This document shows, piece after piece, positions 1 through 6,940 of a stretch of 11,527 nt of DNA. The position numbers and the translations under genes were made by a program. The stretch lies in NCBI GenBank assembly GCA_947087145.1, contig CAMUBM010000011.1, forward strand, positions 1 to 11,527. The letters run 5' to 3'. The notes under the pieces were generated by a model that worked only from the letters and a program-made list of their open reading frames with translations, was not told the DNA's origin and searched no databases. Source of the stretch: an uncultured Mycoplasmatota bacterium (GTDB lineage Bacteria; Bacillota_I; Bacilli_A; RF39; UBA660). Each line of letters opens with the position of its first letter. Within the stretch, counting starts at the first letter, position 1.

Positions 1-1
1 G

Positions 2-38
2 AAAAAAGACAAGTAAAACCAATTTTTCTTTCTTGTCT
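2..38 (-). terminator. Intrinsic terminator after the PfkB kinase gene
   Basis: A perfect 7-bp inverted repeat (AGACAAG at 7-13, CTTGTCT at 32-38) encloses an 18-nt loop. Read on the minus strand, the stem is followed directly by a T-tract (bases 2-7). It begins just past the kinase stop codon and so closes the unit that starts near 3236. Confidence 0.8.
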
Positions 39-41
39 ATT

Positions 42-887
42 CTATTTTTCAAGGGGAAGAATGTGACTTAGGGCGCCATTTCTTTCTACTACTTTTTTCA
101 CATACTCGTTTCCTAACTCGAAACAATCGTCTAAAAAATTTTCTGTTATTTTTCTTTCGTTTTTTTGGTATTCGTTTAAAATCACAGAAAAGAAAGCATC
201 TCCTGCTCCACTTGCATCTATTTCTTTGTAAGGCTGTTTTATTTCGTATTCTTTTTTTAGTGCCGATGTATAAAAAGATATCCCTTTCTTTCCATGGGTA
301 ACAATGAGTAATTTTACATTCCAACATTTACACATTTCTTGTGCTTCTATTTTCAATTTTCCTTTCATTAAATTGTAGGCTTTTTCATTCATATTGATAA
401 TGGTAAAAAGGTTTCTAAATGTTTCTATAATTTTTTCTTTTTTTACATAGAGAAAGTAAGTAGCAGACCCTAAGTCGAGTACTTTTTCGCAAGTACTATT
501 TTTTATACTTTCTATTGTATTTTTATAGACATTGTCAACAATTAAAATGTCTTCTTTTTCTGCTTTTATCTGGTATATTTCTTTGTCTTTTTGGTAGTAA
601 CGTTTTCCATTCCATTCTAAATGATGTAAGTTATCTACAATATAAATACGATTTGTTGGGATAGATAATCGTTTTATTTTCGTTTCTATATTTAGTTTTT
701 CTAAAGTGTTTAAAGCAAAGGTACCGGTTTCATCTTCTCCTACACTTCCTATGATTTTCACAGAATTTCCTAAATATTTTAAATTGATGCCAATATTTTG
801 AAAAGATTTCCCATTCATTCTTCCTAAGAATTGATTTTTTTTATAGTAATAATCTACCACTAGGGCTCCCACTCCAATATATTTCAT
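42..887 (-). CDS. PfkB/ribokinase-family sugar kinase
   Basis: A 281-residue cytoplasmic kinase that should transfer phosphate from ATP to a sugar or sugar-derivative hydroxyl. The C-terminal PfkB signature DASGAGDAF is at residues 224-232, with D230 as the expected catalytic base and GAG as the anion hole. The N-terminal sugar-binding region (around residues 25-40) is degenerate compared with the usual GGNxxN form. The length fits the small PfkB kinases, such as fructoselysine 6-kinase FrlD and ribokinase. The ATG is preceded by AAAGGAGG inside the last codons of the SIS gene, and only two bases separate the two genes, so they are very likely translationally coupled. The substrate cannot be read from the sequence. 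The SIS partner suggests an amino-sugar or fructosamine-type compound (inference). It ends in TAG, followed by a terminator. Confidence 0.88.
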   Translation of the reverse strand: MKYIGVGALVVDYYYKKNQFLGRMNGKSFQNIGINLKYLGNSVKIIGSVGEDETGTFALNTLEKLNIETKIKRLSIPTNRIYIVDNLHHLEWNGKRYYQKDKEIYQIKAEKEDILIVDNVYKNTIESIKNSTCEKVLDLGSATYFLYVKKEKIIETFRNLFTIINMNEKAYNLMKGKLKIEAQEMCKCWNVKLLIVTHGKKGISFYTSALKKEYEIKQPYKEIDASGAGDAFFSVILNEYQKNERKITENFLDDCFELGNEYVKKVVERNGALSHILPLEK

Positions 888-889
888 GT

Positions 890-1804
890 TTACATTCCTC
901 CTTTAAAGTGATAGAGTTTTGGAACAATTTTAGCGTATTTTACTTTGGATAAATCTCTTTTTAAAGCAAGGGAAATTTGATAAACCAATGGTATGGCTTG
1001 TAAAAGTAAATCATAATCGATAAGAATACTTTCTTTTTCTTTACTTTTTAGTATGTAAATATTTTGATAGAGAGAAGGAATGTTTTCTAGTAAGCAAGTA
1101 TCCAAATCGTTTTCTTTACTTAGTAAATAAATACACTGTCCTTTTCTTTTGCTTGCCAGTGTACTTCTTCCGTGACAATAACTATATTTGTCGTGGAGTA
1201 TTATATTTCCGAGTCCTGCTTCAATAAAAGTAGATTCTAAAAAAAGAGCGGTACCTTTGCTTTTTTCGTCGTAGAAGATTTCCCAATCTGTAGGAGCATT
1301 TTTTATTTCTAAAGGTTTGTTTGGTTTCTTTCTAATGTATTCTTTTCCTTGGTTATATTTTAGTAAAAGGGTGATAGGGATTAAGGTACTTGCTATTGCA
1401 ACAAAACTTTCTTCTTTTTCTCTTATCTTATAATTTAATAAGGTGACTTCTTTTTTCTGTTGTTTACTTGCTGTAAGTAAATATTTGTTTTGAAAATCTT
1501 TTTTTAAACTCTCTTTGACCCCGTGATTATTTCCACTGCTACTTACTACAATTAGATTTTGAAAAAACTTAGGAGAAGTATTGGTGAGTTGGTCTAGTTC
1601 TTCTACCATACATAAACTATTATTTTTTTGTTCTAATATTTTTTTTAGAAAAATGGCAACAACTAGACTTCCTCCAACTCCTGTAATCATTGTATTTCCT
1701 TTTATATTTTCTAATTTTTCATAAAACTCTTTATTTGTATATTCTAAACTATATTTGACTCTTTCTTTTAATTTGCTATAATTATAATCTGTTAATTTTC
1801 CCAT
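890..1804 (-). CDS. SIS-domain sugar-phosphate isomerase/deglycase-like protein
   Basis: A 304-residue soluble protein with the layout of a SIS (sugar isomerase) fold. A glycine-rich GVGGS loop is at residues 42-46, and a phosphate-binding SSSG serine cluster is at 88-91 after the hydrophobic strand LIVV. A HGR segment in the second half recalls the HG motif of GlmS/FrlB-type isomerases. SIS proteins bind phosphorylated sugars and isomerise them, deaminate them or sense them. The position two bases before a PfkB kinase resembles the frlB/frlD arrangement (fructosamine-6-phosphate deglycase plus kinase), but the substrate is inference. AGAGGTG lies 7 bases before the ATG. The gene follows the regulator by 52 bases with no terminator visible, so the two probably share a transcript. 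It could instead be a regulatory SIS protein. Confidence 0.75.
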   Translation of the reverse strand: MGKLTDYNYSKLKERVKYSLEYTNKEFYEKLENIKGNTMITGVGGSLVVAIFLKKILEQKNNSLCMVEELDQLTNTSPKFFQNLIVVSSSGNNHGVKESLKKDFQNKYLLTASKQQKKEVTLLNYKIREKEESFVAIASTLIPITLLLKYNQGKEYIRKKPNKPLEIKNAPTDWEIFYDEKSKGTALFLESTFIEAGLGNIILHDKYSYCHGRSTLASKRKGQCIYLLSKENDLDTCLLENIPSLYQNIYILKSKEKESILIDYDLLLQAIPLVYQISLALKRDLSKVKYAKIVPKLYHFKGGM

Positions 1805-1856
1805 TAAAAAACACCTCTTACGTTTACTTTAACGCGAGATGTGGTAATATTTCGTC

Positions 1857-2129
1857 TTAATCATAAAAATCACTCAAAAGTTCGATTTGTTCTATTCGGT
1901 CGAAAGCGAAGTGTCTTAAATCCTTTTTCGTTTCGCAATAGGCTGCACAACCAAACGAAGTACCATAGTAAATAATGTGATAGGGATGGATGGTTCTTTC
2001 CCTCTTTCCTTTTCCTTCTGTATAATAAATCATTTTTACTTTTCTTTTTTCTTTTATTGCTCTACTTATTGTTTTAAAAATTACATCTTTTGTATTTAAT
2101 ATTTTTCTTTCAGGGGTTAAACATTTCAT
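1857..2129 (-). CDS. WYL-domain ligand-sensing half of a split transcription regulator
   Basis: The 90 residues readable from an internal ATG match the core of a WYL domain: an AIKEKRKVKMIYY strand, the HPYHIIYYG segment, then KKDLRHFAFDRIEQIELL, the usual R-x-F-x-x-DRI end. WYL domains bind small ligands or nucleic acids and sit at the C-terminus of HTH regulators. The WYL tripeptide itself is replaced by FGC. No Shine-Dalgarno sequence precedes the ATG at 2129. The same frame continues upstream as ELTDILTK and would join the HTH gene if the A-run at 2154-2162 had ten A instead of nine. The joined protein would be 187 residues. It is therefore best read as the second half of one gene, broken by frameshift or expressed through slippage, and not as an independent gene. 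Confidence 0.7.
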   Translation of the reverse strand: MKCLTPERKILNTKDVIFKTISRAIKEKRKVKMIYYTEGKGKRERTIHPYHIIYYGTSFGCAAYCETKKDLRHFAFDRIEQIELLSDFYD

Positions 2130-2134
2130 TTTTG

Positions 2135-2419
2135 TTAGAATATCTGTAAGTTCTTTTTTTTTGTGTCCAATGCTTCTATTCTTTCGATATCTTCTTTGGA
2201 AAATAAAGGTGTTGGTAAGTAATTTGTATTTCTTAACATATAGCCACCATAAGGTCCTTTTATTGTATCAATATAAATGCCAGATTTTTCTAGGTCTTCT
2301 TTATAAATTCTTATCATTCTGTTTGAAACTTCTAAAAGACTTGCTAATTCACTTATCTGGTATTTTCTACCACTTTTTAAAAAACTCAACATAAGTAAGG
2401 TATTGGATAGTTTGCTCAT
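2135..2419 (-). CDS. HTH half of a split HTH-WYL transcription regulator
   Basis: A 94-residue protein with an N-terminal winged HTH of the HTH_11/DeoR-like kind: YQISELASLLEVSNRMIRIY at residues 20-39, followed by the wing GIYIDTIKGPYGGYML. The reading frame ends in four residues (NLQIF, after KKK) produced by the A9 run; adding one A would continue into the WYL frame just downstream. WYL regulators usually have about 300 residues; the rejoined 187-residue form would be a compact version. It lies 30 bases after the diiron gene with only a weak ribosome binding site (GTGATG), and upstream of SIS and PfkB, so it probably controls this same unit. If the frameshift is real, this half may bind DNA without ligand control. 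Confidence 0.75.
   Translation of the reverse strand: MSKLSNTLLMLSFLKSGRKYQISELASLLEVSNRMIRIYKEDLEKSGIYIDTIKGPYGGYMLRNTNYLPTPLFSKEDIERIEALDTKKKNLQIF
2154..2162 (-). repeat. A9 homopolymer at the frameshift between HTH and WYL halves
   Basis: There are nine T on the plus strand, read as nine A in the mRNA, within ACA AAA AAA AAG. Ten A (or seven) would fuse the two reading frames into a single 187-codon gene. Runs of this length are hotspots for sequencing error, for replication slippage (phase variation) and for RNA-polymerase slippage. Confidence 0.8.
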
Positions 2420-2449
2420 AAAACATCACAGATTTTATTTTACCATGTA

Positions 2450-2947
2450 TTATTTGCATTCTCCATATAGTTTTGAGAATATTTCAATATGTAAACGTTC
2501 GTCTAGAATTATTCGTTTTAAAATATGGCGAACATTTTCATCATTTGTTTTGGCAATAACTTTTTCATAGTTTTGTATAGCCAATTCTTCTAAACCTATG
2601 TTGGCGAGTATTATCTTTTTCCATTCCTTTTCGTAGGTTACGTATTCCCCACTCCACCATTTTGTAGTACTATTTTTGACTCCGACATAAAAGGGTGTAA
2701 GCCCTAGTTCTTTTACCAGTAAGCCTAGTATTTCTAAGTGGTGCATTTCAGTAATAGCGATTTCTTTTAGTAATTCTTTTTTATTTTTGTCTTCACTCAT
2801 AATAAGCATTTGAAATATGTAGTTATGGACTGCTGTGTCTTCACTAATTTCTCCAGCATAGAGATTTAATATTTCTTTTGCCAGTTCCACGTCTTTTCGT
2901 TCTACTTTTATTTCTGGATAAGGTATATCTATTTTTGTAATCTGCAT
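2450..2947 (-). CDS. Ferritin-like diiron/dimanganese protein (Mn-catalase/CotJC-like)
   Basis: A 165-residue four-helix-bundle protein. Candidate metal ligands appear in the expected order: E36 in helix A (SEDTAVHNY), E67 and H70 in helix B (ExxH in TEMHHLEIL), E120 or E121 in helix C (GLEELAIQNYE), and E150 and H153 in helix D (DERLHIEIF). The WWS segment before helix C and the overall layout are those of the small manganese-catalase/CotJC-like and rubrerythrin-related proteins of spore-forming Bacillota, which handle peroxide or store metal. Cysteine rubredoxin motifs are absent, so it is not a classical rubrerythrin. AGGTGA lies shortly before the ATG. It heads a unit with a WYL regulator and sugar-phosphate enzymes, and is preceded by a long leader. 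Which metal it uses and whether it is a catalase are unknown. Confidence 0.8.
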   Translation of the reverse strand: MQITKIDIPYPEIKVERKDVELAKEILNLYAGEISEDTAVHNYIFQMLIMSEDKNKKELLKEIAITEMHHLEILGLLVKELGLTPFYVGVKNSTTKWWSGEYVTYEKEWKKIILANIGLEELAIQNYEKVIAKTNDENVRHILKRIILDERLHIEIFSKLYGECK

Positions 2948-3239
2948 ATTATCACCTAATGAAGTATATGAAGGAATAAAAAAAATAAACTTCTTTTTGG
3001 AAATCTATTTTAAAAAGTTTATTACTAAATCAATCATGATTTCTTTTTCTTTGAAAATATTAATAATATGTCTTCTTCTATTAGACTCTTATCAATTAAA
3101 TAAAAGCACCATTTGTTCCTTTTAGTTTTCTCTTTCTTTTTTCACCCTTTTTTTGAAATTTATTGCCCCTATTTTTTGTCCTACTTTAAGTTTCTTTTCT
3201 CTTCAATAACACCCCCTATTTTTACTACAATAGCAATGT
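2948..3239 (-). ncRNA. Long leader or small RNA upstream of the diiron gene (candidate)
   Basis: Between the TATAAT box at 3240-3245 and the diiron ATG lies about 290 bases with no convincing gene. On the minus strand it is strongly purine-rich with several G-runs (GGGGG near 3211-3215, GGGG near 3166-3169), and it ends in the hairpin at 2978-3023. Two minimal reading frames (6 codons near 3110 with AAAGGA upstream; 10 codons ending in the hairpin) could be leader peptides but are too short to call. I recognise no riboswitch or Rfam-type consensus. It could be a 5' leader with attenuation, a free-standing RNA of about 255 nt, or simply spacer. Confidence 0.35.
2978..3023 (-). terminator. Terminator-like hairpin in the leader of the diiron gene (possible attenuator)
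   Basis: The 9-bp perfect inverted repeat AATAAACTT (2984-2992) / AAGTTTATT (3015-3023) is followed on the minus strand by a T8 tract (2985-2978). It lies about 30 bases before the diiron start codon and some 210 bases downstream of the likely promoter. It is therefore either the end of a short RNA or an attenuator read through under some condition. The stem is AT-rich and therefore weak. Confidence 0.55.
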
Positions 3240-3268
3240 ATTATACTTTTGTTTGCTATGCAAGGTTA
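3230..3268 (-). promoter_or_regulatory. Promoter with flanking inverted repeats for the diiron-regulator-sugar unit
   Basis: A perfect -10 TATAAT is present on the minus strand at 3240-3245, but the -35 region 17 bp upstream (TAACCT) is poor, as expected for a regulated promoter. The -10 box sits between the arms of a perfect 7-bp inverted repeat (ATAGCAA 3230-3236 / TTGCTAT 3253-3259), and the second arm is also part of the palindrome TTGC-TAT-GCAA (3253-3263). This layout looks like a repressor operator; the neighbouring HTH-WYL regulator is a candidate binder (inference). Confidence 0.5.
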
Positions 3269-3279
3269 TTTTGGCGAAT

Positions 3280-3304
3280 AAAAAAATCAGTCCGTAGAAC
3301 TCAT
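3280..3304 (-). terminator. Intrinsic terminator after the pseudouridine synthase gene
   Basis: Minus-strand hairpin AGTTC-TAC-GGACT (with one G-T pair and further A-T pairs beyond a mismatch), followed by T7 (3286-3280). It starts about 11 bases after the stop codon at 3315 and separates this unit from the promoter at 3240. Confidence 0.6.
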
Positions 3305-3314
3305 TCTTTTTCAA

Positions 3315-3974
3315 TTATTTTTTATTATCAAATATGGTATAGGGATATCTTTTCGGTAAATCTAAAGTAAAGGTCATTTCTTCTTTTGTTGTAGGATGCA
3401 TGAATGTTAGACTTTTTGCAAATAATGCAATTTGCTCTCCTTTTTGATAATTTTTATTGTATTTTGCATCTCCGTAAAGAGGATAGCCTAATGAAGAAAA
3501 TTGAACACGTATTTGGTGGTGTCTTCCAGTTTGAAGACTAATTTTTACAAGCGTTAAATTGTTTTTATTTTCTAAGACTTCATAGTCTAAAATAGAAAGT
3601 TTTCCTTCTTTGGATACAAAAGAAGTATTGGTTTTTTCATTTTTTAAAAGATAGTTTTCTAAATGTCCACTTTGTTTCAAATTACCGCAGACTACAGCAT
3701 AGTACGTTTTTTTTAATTCGTTCTTTCTTACTTGCTCGGAGAGTCTTCCTGCAGCTTTTGAAGTTTTCGCAAATACCATTACTCCACCTACCACGCGGTC
3801 TAAACGATGGACCAATCCTAAGTAGACGTTACCTGGTTTGTTTTCTTTTTCTTTGCGGTATTTTTTTAGAAGAGTTAATAAGTCTACATCTTTTGTATTG
3901 TCTTCTTGAACTAACATATTTACAGGTTTTTCTACAATAAGCAAGTGGTTGTCTTCGTATAAAATATTAATCAT
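3315..3974 (-). CDS. RluA-family RNA pseudouridine synthase
   Basis: A 219-residue cytoplasmic enzyme that converts specific uridines in rRNA or tRNA to pseudouridine. The catalytic motif HRLDR is at residues 56-60, with D59 as the nucleophilic Asp, followed by VVGGVMVFAK. Further family blocks are KTYYAVVCG and the GRHHQIRVQFSSLGYPLYGD segment near the C-terminal third. No S4 RNA-binding domain precedes the catalytic domain, so it belongs to the short RluA-type branch; the target uridine cannot be assigned. I chose the ATG at 3974 because the family alignment begins at INILYEDNHLLIVEKP; an upstream in-frame GTG at 4001 would lie inside the methyltransferase gene. The start overlaps the methyltransferase stop by 8 bases (ATGATTAA), so translation is probably coupled. 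Both genes act on RNA. Confidence 0.9.
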   Translation of the reverse strand: MINILYEDNHLLIVEKPVNMLVQEDNTKDVDLLTLLKKYRKEKENKPGNVYLGLVHRLDRVVGGVMVFAKTSKAAGRLSEQVRKNELKKTYYAVVCGNLKQSGHLENYLLKNEKTNTSFVSKEGKLSILDYEVLENKNNLTLVKISLQTGRHHQIRVQFSSLGYPLYGDAKYNKNYQKGEQIALFAKSLTFMHPTTKEEMTFTLDLPKRYPYTIFDNKK

Positions 3975-4836
3975 TTGTTTCCCAACGCCCATAAATTCCA
4001 CAAGGTAATACTAAATTGTCTCTTGTAATTGGAAGACCTACTTCTCCGGCTTCAATTCGACCCTTGGGATATTTTTTTAACATGGTTGTTTTTAATATAT
4101 TTTCTAAGACAATACAAGAAATCCCTGTTGTGTAAGAATTAATTAAGAAAAACAAAGGCTTGTCGGAAAGAACTTGCATACATAAATCAATTAAGTAATA
4201 TATATTTTTTTCAAATTTCCATACTTCTTTGTTGGGTCCTCTTCCATAACTCGGTGGGTCCATAACAATAGCATCGTATTTGTTTCCTCTTCTTATTTCC
4301 CTTTCCACAAATTTTACACAATCATCGACGATAAAACGAATTTCTTTGTCTTCTAAATGAGAAAGTCGCATGTTGTCTTTGGCCCATTCAGTCATCCCTT
4401 TTGATGCATCTACGTGTACTACACTTGCTCCTTTACTTGCTAAAGCCATAGTAGCACATCCAGTATAAGCGAACAGATTTAAAACTTTAATAGGACGATG
4501 AGCATTTTCTATTTTTTGCATACAAAAGTCCCAATTGGTCGCTTGTTCTGGAAAAATTCCGGTGTGTTTAAAATTGGTTGGGCTAATTTTAAAGGTTAAA
4601 TGTTTATAGTTCATGGTCCAGAATTCAGGAAGTTGATGCTTAAATTCCCAATTGCCTCCCCCTTCATGACTTCTGTGATAATATCCATCTACCTTTTCCC
4701 ACTTTGTATAATTTTCTACGTTCCATATGGCTTGCGGATCTGGTCTTCTAAAAATAAATTCTCCAAATCGTTCTAGTTTTTCGCACCCTCCAGCATCTAG
4801 GCATTCGTATTCTGTCCATTCGTTACTGATTTTCAT
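3967..4836 (-). CDS. Class I SAM-dependent methyltransferase, RlmI-like (probable rRNA methylase)
   Basis: A 289-residue cytoplasmic methyltransferase. SAM-binding motif I is VLNLFAYTGCATMALASKGA from residue 118, the acidic motif II residue is D143 (HVDAS), and motif IV is DPPSYGRG at 193-200. The NLFAYTG plus DPPSYGRG combination is typical of the RlmI/RlmK-like family, which methylates 23S rRNA bases. The N-terminal PUA domain of RlmI is missing; instead about 110 residues rich in W, H and aromatic residues precede the SAM fold. AAGGAG lies 9 bases before the ATG. It follows the unknown 188-residue gene by 18 bases and overlaps the pseudouridine synthase, forming an RNA-modification pair. 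The exact base modified is not known. Confidence 0.87.
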   Translation of the reverse strand: MKISNEWTEYECLDAGGCEKLERFGEFIFRRPDPQAIWNVENYTKWEKVDGYYHRSHEGGGNWEFKHQLPEFWTMNYKHLTFKISPTNFKHTGIFPEQATNWDFCMQKIENAHRPIKVLNLFAYTGCATMALASKGASVVHVDASKGMTEWAKDNMRLSHLEDKEIRFIVDDCVKFVEREIRRGNKYDAIVMDPPSYGRGPNKEVWKFEKNIYYLIDLCMQVLSDKPLFFLINSYTTGISCIVLENILKTTMLKKYPKGRIEAGEVGLPITRDNLVLPCGIYGRWETND

Positions 4837-4854
4837 ACTACTCTACTCCTTATC

Positions 4855-5421
4855 TTATCTATTCAATAGACTGCTTTCATTTTGAATTTTTTCTAAAAAT
4901 AAATCATAAATATCTCTTATATCTTCTCCAACTCGTTCATAAAATTTTTCAGCAAAAGACAAAAAGTCATTTTGAAAACTATATTGTATCAAAGATTTTT
5001 CTTCTAAATAATTATTTTTTAAATAAACAGAAAAATTATCTTCTGGTAGGGTTCTGTTCTCTTTCTTTTCCAAAGAATGTTTATTTGTCCACAGTAAAAG
5101 CAAGTCGGTTATTAAATCATTTCGTAGTCTAGATGCACATAATAATTCGCTTTCTTCTAAGTTTTTTGTTACTTTTAAATCTATACACATAGAGGTCAGA
5201 AAATGGATTATTTTTTGTTCTACTTCTTTCTCTATTTCTTCTTTTGTTTTTTTCTTGTCTGGTTCTTTTTCTAACAAAAATTCATTTATATTTTCTAGAA
5301 AATTATTTTTTACTTCTTCTTTCTTTTTTTCAGAAAGACAGTACCGATAATCTTGTAAAAAAGTTTCTACTACCCAATAGCAAATTTTTATTTTTTCTTT
5401 GTATTTTCTCTCTTCTGACAT
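4855..5421 (-). CDS. Unrecognised 188-residue helical protein
   Basis: I do not recognise this protein. It has no signal peptide and no membrane segment, and is therefore probably cytoplasmic. It is highly charged, with long predicted helices: an N-terminal stretch with several aromatic residues (YWVVETFLQDYRY), a Lys/Glu-rich region around residues 45-70 that could form a coiled coil, and a C-terminal acidic helix region. No catalytic motif or metal site is visible. It has a good AGGTGA ribosome binding site before the ATG and lies between the FAD-Rieske gene (24 bases) and the methyltransferase (18 bases), so it is a real member of the unit. A role beside RNA modification is possible but unsupported. 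Confidence 0.75.
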   Translation of the reverse strand: MSEERKYKEKIKICYWVVETFLQDYRYCLSEKKKEEVKNNFLENINEFLLEKEPDKKKTKEEIEKEVEQKIIHFLTSMCIDLKVTKNLEESELLCASRLRNDLITDLLLLWTNKHSLEKKENRTLPEDNFSVYLKNNYLEEKSLIQYSFQNDFLSFAEKFYERVGEDIRDIYDLFLEKIQNESSLLNR

Positions 5422-5439
5422 TTTGTTTCACCTAAGGGC

Positions 5440-5468
5440 ATTATATCATTTTTTATAGGAAATATCAT
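5440..5468 (-). promoter_or_regulatory. Possible internal promoter before the 188-residue gene
   Basis: An extended -10 element, TGaTATAAT on the minus strand (TATAAT at 5440-5445), with ATGATA (4 of 6 matches to TTGACA) 17 bp upstream, overlaps the end of the FAD-Rieske gene. The expected start would fall about 12 bases before the ATG, right at the ribosome binding site. It could let the RNA-modification genes be expressed apart from the oxidoreductase. Confidence 0.4.
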
Positions 5469-6888
5469 ATAAACTTGGTCCTTTTATGCATTTTCCATCC
5501 AAGTTAAATCTTGAACTGTGACAAGGGCAATCCCAAGTTTTTTCTTCTTCATTGAAAATAAGACTGCATCCAAAATGAGGACAGGTTGTGTAGACGATAT
5601 GTTCTTTTTTGTGTTCATCTTTATAAATAGCAATGGTTTTTCCATTTACTTTTTTAAACATGAGATTGTTAGAATACCATTTTTTCTTTTGGAATTTGCT
5701 TCCTACAAAAGCAATTGTGCTGGTTATCACATTTGGGAGTAAACTTTTCCATTGGTATCTATTGTTACGATAGATTTTAAAGAGTTCTTGGTATGGGTTG
5801 TCTATTCCTTTTATGGCATCGGAGAGAATTTTAGCAGATAAAATTCCATTTGTCATTCCCCATGTATTTAGTCCCGTTGCTATATAAAGATTGTCTTTTA
5901 ACTCACCAATATAAGGTAATTTATCGTCTGTTATGATATCTACATTGCTCCACTTAGCAACAATCTCTTCTTCTTTCAATCCGAAGAATTGTTTTACATT
6001 TTCAAAGTTTGTTTTATCATTTTGCTTTACTGCAGTGTTGTGGGAATTCGTTAAGAAAATTTGGTAGACTTGGTTTCCATCTTTATAGTAACGCATAGAA
6101 ATACTAGGGTTTGATACATTAATACAGGATGCTTTTTTATACTTATCTGTTTTTGTAGCGATTAGGTAAGATTTTTCAATATGCGATTTTAGAGGTAGCA
6201 AGAATGGAAAAAGAAAGAAAGGATAGTGACAAGCGACTATCACTTGGTTTGCTATTATTTTTTTATCGTTTGCGTAACAAGTGTATTGGTTATTTTTAAA
6301 CTCTATCTTTTGTATTTTAGTTTGTTCGTAGATTGGTTTCAATTTTAAAATTTCTTTTAAACCATTTAAGTATTTGATTGGGTTAAAAACATAGGTATCT
6401 TCCACACAGATTGCTTTGAAACTTGGAACAGAAAAAGGGAGTATTTTTTCTTTTACATTGATTTTTTGTCGTTTTAAAAAGTTGTTTTCTGCTTCTATTT
6501 TTTTTACGTCTTTTTCTTGGCTGGCAAAAATATAAGAGTCTACTCTTTCTAAATCACAGTCTATTTTTTCTTTTTCAATGATTTCTTTTATAAGAGAAAT
6601 TGCCTGTTTTTGTGAATGTAGATATTGTACTGCTATTTCTGTGTTTCTATTTTTTTCTAAATTGCTATAGATATCCTCTTGTAAATAGGTTAGTTTTCCT
6701 GTGGTATTTTTGGTAACTCCCTCTCCAATGAAACTTGCATCTACTAAGCAAACACTTTCTTTTTCTTTTAAATAGTAAAGGGTTGTTAAACCTGTGATCC
6801 CTCCACCAATGATTAGAGTATTTACTCTTATATCTTTATTTAATTTTTCAAATTTTTTTTCTGTAAGGTATTTTCCCCAAAGACTCAT
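5446..6888 (-). CDS. FAD-dependent oxidoreductase with C-terminal Rieske [2Fe-2S] domain
   Basis: A 480-residue two-domain flavoprotein. The N-terminal Rossmann motif LIIGGGITGLTTLYYL (GGGITG at 28-33) with the acidic strand end VDAS binds FAD in the DAO/GlpO-like fold. A second FAD-contacting region, YIATGLNTWGMTNGILSAKIL, lies around residue 340. The last 50 residues form a Rieske cluster: ligands C436 and H438 (CPHFGC) and C454 and H457 (CPCH), with C441 and C456 as the usual disulfide pair, so the cluster looks intact. Bacillus YhfW has the same fusion; substrates of this family are unknown. Predicted to be soluble and cytoplasmic. AAAGGTGA precedes the ATG. It lies downstream of the PH gene's terminator; I could not find a convincing promoter in the 60 bases between. 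Confidence 0.9.
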   Translation of the reverse strand: MSLWGKYLTEKKFEKLNKDIRVNTLIIGGGITGLTTLYYLKEKESVCLVDASFIGEGVTKNTTGKLTYLQEDIYSNLEKNRNTEIAVQYLHSQKQAISLIKEIIEKEKIDCDLERVDSYIFASQEKDVKKIEAENNFLKRQKINVKEKILPFSVPSFKAICVEDTYVFNPIKYLNGLKEILKLKPIYEQTKIQKIEFKNNQYTCYANDKKIIANQVIVACHYPFFLFPFLLPLKSHIEKSYLIATKTDKYKKASCINVSNPSISMRYYKDGNQVYQIFLTNSHNTAVKQNDKTNFENVKQFFGLKEEEIVAKWSNVDIITDDKLPYIGELKDNLYIATGLNTWGMTNGILSAKILSDAIKGIDNPYQELFKIYRNNRYQWKSLLPNVITSTIAFVGSKFQKKKWYSNNLMFKKVNGKTIAIYKDEHKKEHIVYTTCPHFGCSLIFNEEEKTWDCPCHSSRFNLDGKCIKGPSLYDISYKK

Positions 6889-6940
6889 AAAATATCACCT
6901 TTTATTAGAGTGTGGAGTTATCCATTAATTATTCTAATAC

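Noticed and set aside
3036..3240. Possible decayed gene in the diiron leader (one minus frame reads as protein-like text between stops)
   Set aside because: It has at least four in-frame stops and no start or family similarity, so chance is the simpler explanation.
3113..3370. Plus-strand frame of 85 codons with a hydrophobic product
   Set aside because: It starts at TTG without a ribosome binding site, and its hydrophobicity comes from T-rich DNA antisense to the leader and to the end of the pseudouridine synthase gene.
3975..4001. Upstream GTG start for the pseudouridine synthase
   Set aside because: It would extend the protein by nine residues inside the methyltransferase gene; family similarity begins at the ATG at 3974.
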